A DNA stretch of 64,000 bases from Pseudoselenomonas ruminantium (GTDB lineage Bacteria; Bacillota; Negativicutes; Selenomonadales; Selenomonadaceae). The stretch is from positions 1-64,000 of the forward strand of contig NZ_FOQK01000005.1 of assembly GCF_900113715.1 (NCBI RefSeq), given 5' to 3'. A model generated the notes under the pieces. The model saw only the letters and a list, made by a program, of their open reading frames with translations, had not been told where the DNA came from and did not search any database. A program made the position numbers and the translations under genes. Shown piece by piece: positions 1 through 8,890 of the stretch (its first letter is position 1; every line of letters begins with the position of its first letter).

Positions 1-44
1 GGACTACCTTACATTTAAATTCTGCACTATATTTTGCCATAAAA

Positions 45-88
45 AGACCCCCATAAGTTAGATTCCTTGGTCTAACTTATGGGGGTCT
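45..88 (-). terminator. Rho-independent terminator after the EAL-DUF2971 gene
   Basis: A perfect 18-bp inverted repeat (arms 45-62 and 71-88, 8-nt loop) is followed, reading the minus strand, by a run of five T (plus-strand A41-A45). It lies about 75 nt past the stop of the EAL gene, in the right place and orientation to end that transcript. Confidence 0.85.
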
Positions 89-161
89 CTACAGTCAGTA
101 CGGACTTTATTTCCGATGCGTGTCAGTCTTATCTTTTCGATTTTTCGTCGTTGGTCATCAG

Positions 162-1958
162 TTATCGCAAGGGAATGTTGCTCTTGCTTACCAGCCGCGC
201 GGCGTTGTTGATGCCGATTTCTTCGAGCAGCTTGACGTAGGCTGTGCGGATCACTTCGGCATATTGGCTGGGCCCGATGATGATCTCTTCCAGTGCTTCC
301 TGCAGCGGCAGGCCCGGATAGTCATCGCCTGGGCCACATATCGGCAGCTTATAGATGATCTGTGGGATTCCGTCGATGACTTCGATGTCATAGGCCAGCC
401 GTCCCTGTGAAGATTCCTTGTAGATGAACCGCCACTCGCGTTCCTCGACAAAGCCCGGGTTCTTGATGGAAAACAACGAGGTCATCAGCATGTCGACGAA
501 ATAGTTCAAGACTTGTGTGGATGGATGCTCCTGGAGTGTTGCCAGACTGCGTTCGATATTTTCGAGCATCCAGTCAAAGCCAGCCGAGAATTGCTCCTGG
601 GTCAGGTATTCCACCGGTGACAGCAGGAGCGGCAGTGGTTCGAGGGGGCGGAATATGGCGTTGGGATTGAGAACGAAGGCTACACCTGTCTTACGTCCGT
701 AGGCCCGCCACATTGACAGCCGCCCCCTGCCCTTCTCTGCTGGTGCATGTTCAGAGACGCAGGCCAGATAGGTATGGGTGATGTATTGCTGTTCGTTGCG
801 GTTCAGGTCACTGAGCAGGGATTCCAGCATATTGCTGCCCCAGTGCAGCTGCTGGCTGATGGCCTGGATCCGCTGGCGCCGTGCTGCGGAGCTGTAAATG
901 GTATGGTTGAGCAGCTGGATGCCGTAGTCGATTTCACGGTAGTCGTTCATGCAGGCCGCCGCCCGCATCCAGAGATGACGCCCTTTGAGGATGTTGATGC
1001 CCGTGGTCGCACTGGTATAGTAGGCAAAATGCATGTTTTCCAGCTTGGTCTCCTCCAGCCGCCGTGCATAGATGGGCTGGAAGATCTTCAGATATTCGCC
1101 ACGGTCATAGGCTTCGGCTGTGCGGATGCGGCTGTCAGCAGTGTTTGCCTCGGTGGCGATGCCGTTTTCCTCGCAGGCAGCCAGCGCTTTCTCCAGCGGC
1201 ATGGGACGGCCGAAATAGAAGCCCTGCATCTTCTCGCAGCCGATCTTGGTCAAGAAATCGGCTTGCTCTTTTGTCTCCACGCCCTCTGCGATGGTGTGGA
1301 TGCCGACTTTCTTCGCCATGCAGACCGCGGATTCGATGATTGTCTTGGCGCGTGGCGAAAACGGTGCTAGGAACCGCATATCGATCTTCAAGGCTTCGAA
1401 CTGATGGTTCTTCAGCACATTCAGGGAGGAACTGCCCTCGCCGAAGTCATCGAGCCATACCAAGTAACCAGCTGCTTGAAAGCGCTTCAAAGAGGATTCG
1501 ATGCGCTTGTCCTGGGCAAAGATGTTTTCTGTGACTTCGATGCGCAGCAGTTCACGGGGCAGCTGATACTGGTCCATCGCCGCTTCTACCAGGGCAAAGA
1601 AATCCCCGGCCAAAAAGTCAAGCCGCGACAGGTTCAGGGAAATTGGCAATTGCGGCTGGTTCTGCTGCTGCCTGCTGGCAAGCGTTTGGCAGACCTCTTT
1701 GACTACGGCCAGATCAAGTTTGTGCGTCTGGTTGGTGGCTTCCAGCACACCGAGAAAAACGCTGGGCGTGATCGTGCCGTAGATGGGATCTGTCCAGCGG
1801 GCCAGAGCTTCAAAGGCACAGATTTTTCCCGTCAGGCTGCGGATGATTGGCTGGTAATGGACGGTGATCTCATGCCTTTCGATCGCCTCGTCGATATGCT
1901 CCGCCAGATAGCATTCCAGCGAGGTCTTGCCTGCAAGCTTTGCGTTTGCTGTATCCAT
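162..1958 (-). CDS. EAL-domain cyclic-di-GMP phosphodiesterase fused to a DUF2971 domain
   Basis: A 598-residue two-part protein. Residues about 20-265 form an EAL domain that should hydrolyse cyclic di-GMP. The signature EAL is at 50-52, N109 in NLSR, E141 in EVTE, D170-D171 in DDFG, K191 and the E225-G-V-E loop, so the catalytic set looks complete. Residues about 300-590 resemble DUF2971: an N-terminal YYTSATTGINIL..LW..MNDYREI block, a central ACVSE..LSMWRAYG..TGVAF block and a late EEREWRFIY block. No membrane segment or GGDEF domain is visible, so it is probably cytoplasmic. A weak AGAAAGAAG ribosome site precedes the ATG. It ends at a strong terminator. EAL activity is well supported; the role of the DUF2971 half is unknown (some DUF2971 proteins belong to abortive-infection systems), and the fusion is unusual. 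Confidence 0.9.
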   Translation of the reverse strand: MDTANAKLAGKTSLECYLAEHIDEAIERHEITVHYQPIIRSLTGKICAFEALARWTDPIYGTITPSVFLGVLEATNQTHKLDLAVVKEVCQTLASRQQQNQPQLPISLNLSRLDFLAGDFFALVEAAMDQYQLPRELLRIEVTENIFAQDKRIESSLKRFQAAGYLVWLDDFGEGSSSLNVLKNHQFEALKIDMRFLAPFSPRAKTIIESAVCMAKKVGIHTIAEGVETKEQADFLTKIGCEKMQGFYFGRPMPLEKALAACEENGIATEANTADSRIRTAEAYDRGEYLKIFQPIYARRLEETKLENMHFAYYTSATTGINILKGRHLWMRAAACMNDYREIDYGIQLLNHTIYSSAARRQRIQAISQQLHWGSNMLESLLSDLNRNEQQYITHTYLACVSEHAPAEKGRGRLSMWRAYGRKTGVAFVLNPNAIFRPLEPLPLLLSPVEYLTQEQFSAGFDWMLENIERSLATLQEHPSTQVLNYFVDMLMTSLFSIKNPGFVEEREWRFIYKESSQGRLAYDIEVIDGIPQIIYKLPICGPGDDYPGLPLQEALEEIIIGPSQYAEVIRTAYVKLLEEIGINNAARLVSKSNIPLR

Positions 1959-2033
1959 AATCCATCGACTTCTTTCTCTTGCAGATTATCAGCGAGAATG
2001 GTATCGTTTCTCATGGCCGCGGATAGCGTGGAG

Positions 2034-2201
2034 TCATAGGAATTCGTCCTGCTCGATGTTGGCACTGCCGCATACGGGACAGCTGATGGCGTAGTCATCG
2101 GCCAGCCAGCGATAGCCGCAGTCTTCACAGACATAATTGTTGTAGACGTAGTTGTTTTCGTCATCGTAGTAACGCTCATCATCATCGTCGTCATCAAACA
2201 T
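2034..2201 (-). CDS. Small acidic zinc-ribbon protein
   Basis: A 55-residue protein: six consecutive Asp after M-F, a Tyr/Asn/Asp-rich stretch, then a zinc ribbon with two CxxC knuckles (CEDC and CPVC) 14 residues apart, followed by an acidic tail. It resembles rubredoxin-like or zinc-ribbon proteins that bind one metal ion; the partner is unknown. The start at 2201 is preferred because AAAGGAGGAGGGG sits just upstream. A longer in-frame start at 2258 would fall inside the hairpin at 2226-2265. It lies between the his operon and the EAL gene and could be transcribed with the latter. Confidence 0.7.
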   Translation of the reverse strand: MFDDDDDDERYYDDENNYVYNNYVCEDCGYRWLADDYAISCPVCGSANIEQDEFL

Positions 2202-2225
2202 GATGTCCCCTCCTCCTTTGCACAA

Positions 2226-2265
2226 TACCCCCATGGAATCGGCAGGGTGCGAGTTCATGGGGGTA
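2226..2265. terminator. Hairpin between his operon and zinc-ribbon gene
   Basis: Arms 2226-2235 and 2256-2265 form a perfect 10-bp stem around a 20-nt loop. The T-rich tract (CTTTTGTTT) follows on the plus strand, while on the minus strand, where the genes lie, the tail is only TTGTG. It may still end or attenuate the long his transcript, but it is a weaker minus-strand terminator than the others here. Confidence 0.45.
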
Positions 2266-2284
2266 CTTTTGTTTCCAGAAAAGA

Positions 2285-3031
2285 TTATGCTTGTAGCTTG
2301 CCAGCCGTGGCACCGTAGATGGCAAATTCGTTTTTGCCGTCGAGTCCCAGGACTTCGTTGAGCTTGTCGTCCTCGTAGGCGCCCAGTGCGCAGACGCCTA
2401 TCTTGACCGTCTGGGCCGCAAGATATAGGTTCTGGCAGACGTGGCCAGCATCGAGGAACAGATAGCGGTAGGCGCGGCTGCCAAAGAGATAGGTCATGCG
2501 TTCAGGCACGGCGCTCCAGACAAAGGTAACCGCATTGTTCTTGGCCATATTCTGGGCCCGGAAGCAGGCGCAGAAGGCTTCGCCCATTTCCTCTGCCGTC
2601 CGTAGCGGCAACAGGGCGTGCTCAAAGGCCAGATAGCGATAAAGCCCTGGCTTTATGCCCTTGACGTTCTGGATGAAAAGATACGTCTCGAAGGCATGGC
2701 GGGCACCGGCTGACGGCACATTGCGCTTGCTGGCGCCCTTGGGCAGCCCCATCTTGACGCCCTGGGTGCACCAGAGCAGATAGGAAAGCTCCTTTATCGT
2801 CAGCGGCACCTGGCTGTACTGGCGCACCGAAGCCCGCAGCTCGATGACCTCCAGGAAGTTGACGGGCATATCGGGGAGCAATTCCGGCTCCGGCAGCGGA
2901 ATGATCTTCGTGCCAGGGGACACGGCTTTTTCCGGTGCTGGCGGTTCGGCACCTTCCATTTTGGGGACGCTGGGATTCTTGGCCATGGTGGTTGCGGCCA
3001 GGAACTCCTGCGCGATTGGATATTCTTTCAT
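2285..3031 (-). CDS. Nitroreductase-family protein, SagB-type
   Basis: A 248-residue FMN-dependent nitroreductase-fold protein. After a poorly conserved Pro-rich leader (residues 1-60), the core begins at VIELRASVRQYS, the usual phosphate/FMN-binding start (R-S-x-R), and continues with PSAGARHAFETYL, typical of SagB-type dehydrogenases (thiazole/oxazole oxidases and relatives). The C-terminal LFLDAGHVCQNLYLAA block is also characteristic. No cyclodehydratase or precursor-peptide gene is nearby, so a RiPP role is not supported. It starts 14 nt after hisIE with its own site (GCGAGGATTACCCT) and is the last gene of the his operon. The substrate is unknown. Confidence 0.8.
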   Translation of the reverse strand: MKEYPIAQEFLAATTMAKNPSVPKMEGAEPPAPEKAVSPGTKIIPLPEPELLPDMPVNFLEVIELRASVRQYSQVPLTIKELSYLLWCTQGVKMGLPKGASKRNVPSAGARHAFETYLFIQNVKGIKPGLYRYLAFEHALLPLRTAEEMGEAFCACFRAQNMAKNNAVTFVWSAVPERMTYLFGSRAYRYLFLDAGHVCQNLYLAAQTVKIGVCALGAYEDDKLNEVLGLDGKNEFAIYGATAGKLQA

Positions 3032-3045
3032 AGGGTAATCCTCGC

Positions 3046-3756
3046 TTACATATCCGGACGGACGCCGGTCTTGCCTGTGAACTGGTGATAGTTTCCACCC
3101 TTGCGGCGGCTCATAAGCTCATCTAAGAGCTGATCTGGCGTGAGCTTGTGATAGGCCAGCAGCACCAGGCAGTGATACCAGAGGTCGCCCATCTCGTAGA
3201 GGACTTCCTTCGGCGCCTGATTCTTCGAGGCAATGACTGTCTCCACGGCTTCCTCGCCGACTTTCTTGAGGATCTTATCCTGTCCTTTATCGAAGAGATA
3301 ATTTGTATAGGAGCCTTCCACGGGATTGAGCTTGCGGTCCTGGATGACGTTGTAGAGGTCATTCAAGACCGTAGCCAGCGATACCTGCGGCTCCGGCGGC
3401 ACGACAGCCACGCCCTTTTCCTCCTCGCCCACGAGCTTGCGCCCGCTGAAGCAGGTATAGGTGCCCGTATGGCAGGCCACACCCGTTTGATGGACCCGCA
3501 CCAGCAGCGTGTCGCCATCACAGTCGTAGGAGATTTCTCGCACCTTCTGCTTGTTGCCAGACTCTTCGCCCTTGTTCCAGAGTTTCTGGCGGCTGCGGCT
3601 GAAGAACCAGGTATACCCTGTTTCAATCGTTTTCTTGAGGGATTCCTCATTCATATAGGCCATCATGAGAACCTGACCGTTCTCCTCCTGGATGATGGCC
3701 GGTACCAGACCTTTTTCGTCAAATTTTACCATGGAAATATCAATGTTTTTGTCCAT
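3046..3756 (-). CDS. hisIE: Bifunctional phosphoribosyl-AMP cyclohydrolase / phosphoribosyl-ATP pyrophosphatase
   Basis: A 236-residue fusion catalysing steps 2 and 3 of histidine synthesis. The HisI half (1-110) has [19 protein letters not shown], the metal-binding DCDGD and the GVACHTG cysteine motif. The HisE half (about 140-230) has the acidic helices EEAVETV and EMGDLWYH that bind Mg and pyrophosphate. Its ATG shares one base with the hisF TGA, so translation is coupled. The fused form is common in Firmicutes and enterics. Confidence 0.96.
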   Translation of the reverse strand: MDKNIDISMVKFDEKGLVPAIIQEENGQVLMMAYMNEESLKKTIETGYTWFFSRSRQKLWNKGEESGNKQKVREISYDCDGDTLLVRVHQTGVACHTGTYTCFSGRKLVGEEEKGVAVVPPEPQVSLATVLNDLYNVIQDRKLNPVEGSYTNYLFDKGQDKILKKVGEEAVETVIASKNQAPKEVLYEMGDLWYHCLVLLAYHKLTPDQLLDELMSRRKGGNYHQFTGKTGVRPDM

Positions 3757-4514
3757 CAGAATCTTACCTCCACGCCACGAGATTTCAGATAATCCTTGAC
3801 CTGCCGCACCGTGAACTGGCCATAGTGGAACACCGAAGCTGCCAGAACCGCATCCGCCTTGCCCAGCGTCAGCACATCGTAGAAGTGCTCGAGCTTGCCA
3901 GCACCGCCCGAAGCGATGACGGGCACATCGACGGCCTCCGAGACTGCCCGCGTCAGCGGGATATCATACCCATCCTTCGTGCCATCGGCATCCATGCTCG
4001 TGAGCAGGATTTCGCCAGCACCGAGGGCCACGGCCTTCTTGACCCATTCGATGCAGTCAAGACCCGTCGGCGTGCGGCCGCCATTGATGAAGACTTCCCA
4101 TTTGTCCTCGCCTGTGCGGCGGGCATCCACCGCCAGCACGACACACTGGCTGCCGAACTTTTCGGCACCTTCGCGGATGAGCTCAGGATCCTTGATGGCA
4201 GCTGTGTTAAGAGAGGTCTTGTCCGCTCCAGCCTTCAGCATGCGGCGCATATCGGCAGCCGAACGGATGCCGCCGCCCACCGTGAAAGGGATGAAGACCT
4301 GGGAGGCGCAGTCCTTAGCTACCTGCACCATGGTATTGCGTTCTTCGTTGGAGGCCGTGATGTCGAGGAAGACCAGCTCATCGGCACGCTCTTCGTCATA
4401 GCGTGCCGCCAGCTCCACCGGATCGCCTGCATCCCGCAGGCCTACAAAATTGGTTCCCTTGACCACCCGGCCATTCTTGACGTCAAGACAAGGAATTATC
4501 CGTTTCGTATACAT
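3756..4514 (-). CDS. hisF: Imidazole glycerol phosphate synthase, cyclase subunit
   Basis: A 252-residue (beta/alpha)8 barrel that uses ammonia delivered by HisH to convert PRFAR to imidazole glycerol phosphate and AICAR. The start at 4514 gives the canonical [13 protein letters not shown]-terminus (catalytic D11) and is preceded by AAGGAGGATTAAA; an upstream in-frame extension to 4589 lies inside hisA and is rejected. FTVGGGIR and the second catalytic Asp in TSMDADGT are present. The gene begins one base after the hisA stop. Confidence 0.96.
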   Translation of the reverse strand: MYTKRIIPCLDVKNGRVVKGTNFVGLRDAGDPVELAARYDEERADELVFLDITASNEERNTMVQVAKDCASQVFIPFTVGGGIRSAADMRRMLKAGADKTSLNTAAIKDPELIREGAEKFGSQCVVLAVDARRTGEDKWEVFINGGRTPTGLDCIEWVKKAVALGAGEILLTSMDADGTKDGYDIPLTRAVSEAVDVPVIASGGAGKLEHFYDVLTLGKADAVLAASVFHYGQFTVRQVKDYLKSRGVEVRF

Positions 4515-4515
4515 T

Positions 4516-5247
4516 TTAATCCTCCTTGGCGGCAATTTCAATAGCCTGCTGTAAATCCAGGGTACCCATATAGATCGATTTGCCGACAATCACGCCCTCG
4601 ATGCCGTCCTTTTCATAGGGCTTGAGGGCTTCGATATCCGCCGTTGACTTGACGCCCCCCGAGGCGACGATATTCACGCCGCTTTCCCGGGCCAGCTTGG
4701 CCGTAGCCTCCACGTTGACACCTTCCAGCGTACCATCGCGGGAAATATCCGTATAGATGATGGTCTTGACTCCAGCTTTCTTCATTTCCTTGGCCAGCGT
4801 CGTGACATCCACATCCCCGGAAACGCCCCAGCCATCGACGGCCACAATGCCATCTTTGGCATCGATGCCGACCACGATGCGGTCGCCATATTTGGCGCAG
4901 GCCTCCTTGACGAGGGCAGGATTCTTGACCGCCACCGATCCGAGGATGACGCGGCGCACGCCCAGTGCCAGCACTTCGTCGATATTCTCCATCGTGCGGA
5001 TGCCGCCACCGAGTTCCACCGGGATGTCCACCGCGGCGAGGATCTCTTTCACGGTCTCAAGATTGCGGGATGCACCAGCCAGCGCGCCGTCAAGATCGAC
5101 AAGATGCAGGAACTGCGCCCCCTGACTTTCCCACTTCTGGGCCATTTCAGCAGGTTTATCGGAAAAGACAGTCTCCTGCGCAAAATCGCCCTTGAACAGG
5201 CGCACGCATTTACCGTCGCGGATATCGATTGCAGGGAAAATCAGCAT
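4516..5247 (-). CDS. hisA: ProFAR isomerase
   Basis: A 243-residue (beta/alpha)8 barrel, 1-(5-phosphoribosyl)-5-[(5-phosphoribosylamino)methylideneamino]imidazole-4-carboxamide isomerase. The N-terminal [14 protein letters not shown] contains the catalytic Asp, VELGGGIR is the first phosphate loop, [12 protein letters not shown] holds the second catalytic Asp, and VASGGVKS the C-terminal phosphate loop. It has normal length. The spacing of 14 nt after hisH and 1 nt before hisF places it in the operon. Confidence 0.96.
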   Translation of the reverse strand: MLIFPAIDIRDGKCVRLFKGDFAQETVFSDKPAEMAQKWESQGAQFLHLVDLDGALAGASRNLETVKEILAAVDIPVELGGGIRTMENIDEVLALGVRRVILGSVAVKNPALVKEACAKYGDRIVVGIDAKDGIVAVDGWGVSGDVDVTTLAKEMKKAGVKTIIYTDISRDGTLEGVNVEATAKLARESGVNIVASGGVKSTADIEALKPYEKDGIEGVIVGKSIYMGTLDLQQAIEIAAKED

Positions 5248-5261
5248 GGTTACAACTCCTT

Positions 5262-5873
5262 TTAGCCTTCTACGAAATTCTTGAGGATCTGCAGGCCAAC
5301 GTCGCCTGACTTCTCGGGATGGAACTGGGTGGCCTGGATGCCGCCGCTGGCGACGGCCGCGGTAAGCTTCCCGCCATACTCGGTCCAGGCCGTGACGACC
5401 GACGGATTGTCAGGCACCGCATGGTAGCTGTGGACGAAATAGACATAGGGATTAGCCGCAAGTCCCGCAAAGAGGTCAAGGGGCCGGCGCGGTCTCACGA
5501 CAGACAGGCTGTTCCAGCCCATATGCGGCACCTTCAGCTCCGGTGCCTGGATCTTCCTGACCATTCCCTGCAGGAAGCCCAGGCCGCGGACACCTGGCGA
5601 CTCCTCGCTGCCCTCGAAGAGGATCTGTAAGCCGACGCAGATGCCAAGCAGCGGCTTGCCGCTGTCGACGCACTGGCGGATGGCAGGGATGAGCCCCGAG
5701 TCCGTGAGTTTCTTCATGCACTCGCCAAAGGCACCTACGCCTGGCAAGACGAGCTTATCGGCCTGAAGGATGTCCTCTGCCCTGCTGGTTACCTTGACGT
5801 CAGCCCCCAGGGCGGCAAAGGCCTTCTCAACACTATATAAATTACCTGCTCCATAGTCGATTATCGCAATCAT
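5262..5873 (-). CDS. hisH: Imidazole glycerol phosphate synthase, glutaminase subunit
   Basis: A 203-residue class I glutamine amidotransferase that feeds ammonia to HisF. The N-terminal IIDYGAGNLYSV, the oxyanion region LPGVGAFG, the nucleophile GICVGLQ and the His/Glu pair QFHPEKSG complete the Cys-His-Glu triad. A GAGGAGGG ribosome site precedes the ATG. It lies 15 nt downstream of hisB. Confidence 0.96.
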   Translation of the reverse strand: MIAIIDYGAGNLYSVEKAFAALGADVKVTSRAEDILQADKLVLPGVGAFGECMKKLTDSGLIPAIRQCVDSGKPLLGICVGLQILFEGSEESPGVRGLGFLQGMVRKIQAPELKVPHMGWNSLSVVRPRRPLDLFAGLAANPYVYFVHSYHAVPDNPSVVTAWTEYGGKLTAAVASGGIQATQFHPEKSGDVGLQILKNFVEG

Positions 5874-5888
5874 CGCTGGCCCTCCTCT

Positions 5889-6479
5889 TTACAGCATGCC
5901 CTTCGTGGATGGGATGCCCTCGACACGTGGGTCGTCTTCTACCGCCTGGCGGATGGCATGGCCTAGGGCCTTGAAGACAGCCTCGACCTTGTGATGGGAA
6001 TTCGTGCCATAAAGGACCTTGACATGCAGCGTGATGCCTGCATTAAAGGCAAAGGCCCGCAGGAATTCTTCGGTAAGTTCCGAATCGTAGCCACCGATCA
6101 TCGGTGCCATCGGCCCGCCGTCATAGACAAGGAATGGCCGCCCGCTGATATCGAGGGAGACGAAAGCCAGGGATTCATCCATCGGCAGATAGAAGGTGCC
6201 GTAGCGGCGGATGCCCTTCTTATCGCCAATGGCCTGCTTGAAGGCCTGTCCGAGTGCGATGCCGATATCTTCTACCGAGTGGTGCCCGTCGACCTCAAGG
6301 TCACCGTCACAGGCCAGCGTCAGGTCGAGCAGGCCGTGGGAAGCCATGAGGTTCAGCATGTGATCGAAGAAACCGATGCCCGAATCGATGACGCCATTGC
6401 CACGGCCGTCAAGATTCAGCACGAGCTTGATGGCTGTTTCCGCCGTTTTGCGTTCTACAGATGCTGTACGCATACTCAT
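5889..6479 (-). CDS. hisB: Imidazoleglycerol-phosphate dehydratase
   Basis: A 196-residue monofunctional dehydratase. The DSGIGFFDHML and DGHHSVEDIGI motifs supply manganese-binding His and Glu residues, and SHHKVEAVFKALGHA is the second symmetry-related metal site. The N-terminal phosphatase domain of enteric HisB is absent and no separate histidinol-phosphatase is obvious; the HD protein at 9642-10169 is only a speculative candidate. The ATG overlaps the hisC stop by four bases (ATGA). Confidence 0.96.
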   Translation of the reverse strand: MSMRTASVERKTAETAIKLVLNLDGRGNGVIDSGIGFFDHMLNLMASHGLLDLTLACDGDLEVDGHHSVEDIGIALGQAFKQAIGDKKGIRRYGTFYLPMDESLAFVSLDISGRPFLVYDGGPMAPMIGGYDSELTEEFLRAFAFNAGITLHVKVLYGTNSHHKVEAVFKALGHAIRQAVEDDPRVEGIPSTKGML

Positions 6480-7546
6480 GCCCTGCCCTCCACAAACTGC
6501 CGGATGGCATCAAGCCACTGGTCATTCTCTTCGCGCAGGCCCATCGAGATGCGCAGGCAGTTCTTGAGCCCCGGCGCATCGCCGAAGCAGCGCACACCGA
6601 TGCCCTTGCTCTCCAGATATTCGTTGAGCTTTGCTGCCTTGGCATACCGGATCAGCACGAAATTCGTCTCTGACGGATAGACGGTGACGCCAGGCAGCTT
6701 GTCGAGCTCGGCGCTCATGCGCTTGCGCTCGGCGATCATCATCTGGATGCGCGGCACATATTCATGGCGCATCTGGTAGACGATGTCAGCCGTGGCCAGC
6801 GACAGGACGTTCATATGGTACGGCATGTACGCTTTCTCGATCATCGTGACGATGGCCGTGCTGGCGAGCATGTAGCCGACACGGGCCGAGGCCAGGCCGT
6901 AGGCCTTCGAGAAGGTGCGGGCCACGATGAGGTTGGGATGGCTGCTGAGCAGGCCGACTGCTGTGCGGCCATAAAACTCGATATAAGCCTCATCGATGAG
7001 CAGTGCGCAGTTGCCATGGATGTTGTCGGCGATGTATTCGATATCGCTGACCGAATAGCCCGTTCCCGTGGGATTGTTCGGGTTGCAGATAACGGCCAGG
7101 GCGGCTTTTTCCTCATTGACCGTATTGACGAATTTCTCGATGTCGAGGGAGAAATCCTCCTCGAGGGCTACCGGGATGCCCGTAGCCTGCGCGGCCTTGG
7201 CATAGATGCGGTACATCGAGAAGGAAGGTTCCGGATAGACGATCTTCTTGGCCTTCGTACCGCCAAAGCAGTAGAACAGCTTTTCAATGATCTCACTGGA
7301 GCCGCTGCCCAGCAGGACGTTCTCCTTCTGCAGCTTGTGGTTGTCGGCGATCTGCTCGCGCAGGGCATCGTATTCCTCATTCGGATAGCGGTTGAATGCG
7401 ACGCGGGAGAGACGCCCCATCAGGCGGTCTTCCACCATCGGCGGCAGGTTCATATTGCACTCGTTGGCATTGACCTTGATCTGCCAGTCGCGCTCCACCA
7501 CATCATAGGATGGCATATCCTTCAAACCAGTACGGTATTTCAACAT
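6476..7546 (-). CDS. hisC: Histidinol-phosphate aminotransferase
   Basis: A 356-residue fold-type I PLP enzyme converting imidazole acetol phosphate to histidinol phosphate. Visible features are VNANECN near the N-terminus, LGSGSSEII for cofactor binding, the NPNNPTG loop, IDEAYIEF with the cofactor-binding Asp, and ARTFSKAYGLASARVGY carrying the Schiff-base Lys. A GAGGAAATAAAGAAT site precedes the ATG, 6 nt after hisD. Confidence 0.96.
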   Translation of the reverse strand: MLKYRTGLKDMPSYDVVERDWQIKVNANECNMNLPPMVEDRLMGRLSRVAFNRYPNEEYDALREQIADNHKLQKENVLLGSGSSEIIEKLFYCFGGTKAKKIVYPEPSFSMYRIYAKAAQATGIPVALEEDFSLDIEKFVNTVNEEKAALAVICNPNNPTGTGYSVSDIEYIADNIHGNCALLIDEAYIEFYGRTAVGLLSSHPNLIVARTFSKAYGLASARVGYMLASTAIVTMIEKAYMPYHMNVLSLATADIVYQMRHEYVPRIQMMIAERKRMSAELDKLPGVTVYPSETNFVLIRYAKAAKLNEYLESKGIGVRCFGDAPGLKNCLRISMGLREENDQWLDAIRQFVEGRA

Positions 7547-7552
7547 AATTCT

Positions 7553-8890
7553 TTATTTCCTCCTCAAACGGATTGCATTCGCATGAGCTTGCAGGCCTTC
7601 GTTTTCGGCCAGGCGGATGATATCCTCGCTGACTGCCTGCAAAGCTGGCTGTGTATACGAGATGATGCTCGTGCGCTTCATGAAAGTTTCGACATTCAGT
7701 ACGCTGTAATAGCGGGCCGTGCCGCCAGTCGGCAGCACATGGTTCGGGCCGGCGAAATAATCGCCGAGGGGCTCGGGCGAGTAGGCGCCAAGGAATACAG
7801 CGCCCGCATGACGCACATAGGGAAGCAGCTGGAACGGGTCTGCCGTCAGCAGTTCCATATGCTCAGGAGCTGAGACATTGGCAAAGCGGATGGCCTGCCG
7901 CATGTCGTCGGCTACCACGATAAGACCGTTGCGTGCAATCGAAGCCTGGGCAATCTCGCGGCGCGGCAGCTCTAAAAGCTGCTTTTCGACCTCGGCTTCC
8001 ACCTTGGCTGCAAGTTCTGCGTCGTCGGTAATCACGATGCTGGAAGCCAGCGGGTCATGCTCCGCCTGGCTAAGCATATCGGCAGCAGTATAGACGGGAT
8101 CTGCCGTCTTGTCGGCGACAATGAGGATTTCGCTTGGGCCTGCGAGCATGTCGATATCGACATTGCCGTAGACTTCCTTTTTGGCCAACGTGACAAAGAT
8201 ATTGCCCGGGCCGGTAATCTTATCGACACGCGGGATGGTCTCCGTGCCAAAGGCCATGGCAGCGATTGCCTGCGCCCCGCCAATCTTATAGATTTTCTTC
8301 ACGCCGGCAGCCCGGGCGGCAATCAGCACATAGGGATTGATCTGCCCGTTCTTGGGCGGCACCATCATGATGATCTCACGGACACCAGCCACGACAGCCG
8401 GTACGGCGTTCATGATGACCGAGGACGGGTAAGCTGCCGTGCCTCCCGGTACATAGATGCCCACCCGGTCGAGGGGAATCACCGACTGGCCCAGCAGCGA
8501 GCCGTGCTCACGATAGGTCATCCACGAATTTGGCTTCTGCTCCTGATGATACCGGCGGACGTTTTCGGCGGCCTTGTGCAGGGATTCGACGACAGCCGGA
8601 TCGGCAGCAGCCTCTGCCGCTGCGAACTCTTCCTCGGTGACGAGGAAGCTCTCCGGCGTAAGCTCGACGCGGTCGATAAGCTTCGTGTAATGGATGACTG
8701 CCTTGTCGCCGTCCCTGCGGACATCGCCGACAATCTGGCGCACAAGCTCAGCCGCACTCATATCACGGCCGAAGAGCTTTTTATTGCTCTCGCGGATCTT
8801 CGGACTAAGCTCTACTTCATCAAAGGCAGCCTTCGTGAGCATGCGCTCGACTTCCAGCTCCCCAACCTCACTTGCTTTTACGATTCTCAT
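7553..8890 (-). CDS. hisD: Histidinol dehydrogenase
   Basis: A 445-residue zinc-dependent NAD enzyme catalysing the last two oxidations to histidine. It contains VGIYVPGGTAAYPSSV, GGAQAIAAMAFGT, ITGPGNIFVTLAK, DMLAGPSEILI, SQAEHDPLASS (metal-binding Gln/His) and SAPEHMEL. It is slightly longer than average because of its N-terminal leader. The ATG overlaps the hisG stop by four bases. Confidence 0.96.
   Translation of the reverse strand: MRIVKASEVGELEVERMLTKAAFDEVELSPKIRESNKKLFGRDMSAAELVRQIVGDVRRDGDKAVIHYTKLIDRVELTPESFLVTEEEFAAAEAAADPAVVESLHKAAENVRRYHQEQKPNSWMTYREHGSLLGQSVIPLDRVGIYVPGGTAAYPSSVIMNAVPAVVAGVREIIMMVPPKNGQINPYVLIAARAAGVKKIYKIGGAQAIAAMAFGTETIPRVDKITGPGNIFVTLAKKEVYGNVDIDMLAGPSEILIVADKTADPVYTAADMLSQAEHDPLASSIVITDDAELAAKVEAEVEKQLLELPRREIAQASIARNGLIVVADDMRQAIRFANVSAPEHMELLTADPFQLLPYVRHAGAVFLGAYSPEPLGDYFAGPNHVLPTGGTARYYSVLNVETFMKRTSIISYTQPALQAVSEDIIRLAENEGLQAHANAIRLRRK

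Noticed and set aside
2034..2258. 74-residue version of the zinc-ribbon protein
   Set aside because: Its start lies in a hairpin and lacks a ribosome site; the start at 2201 has a strong one.
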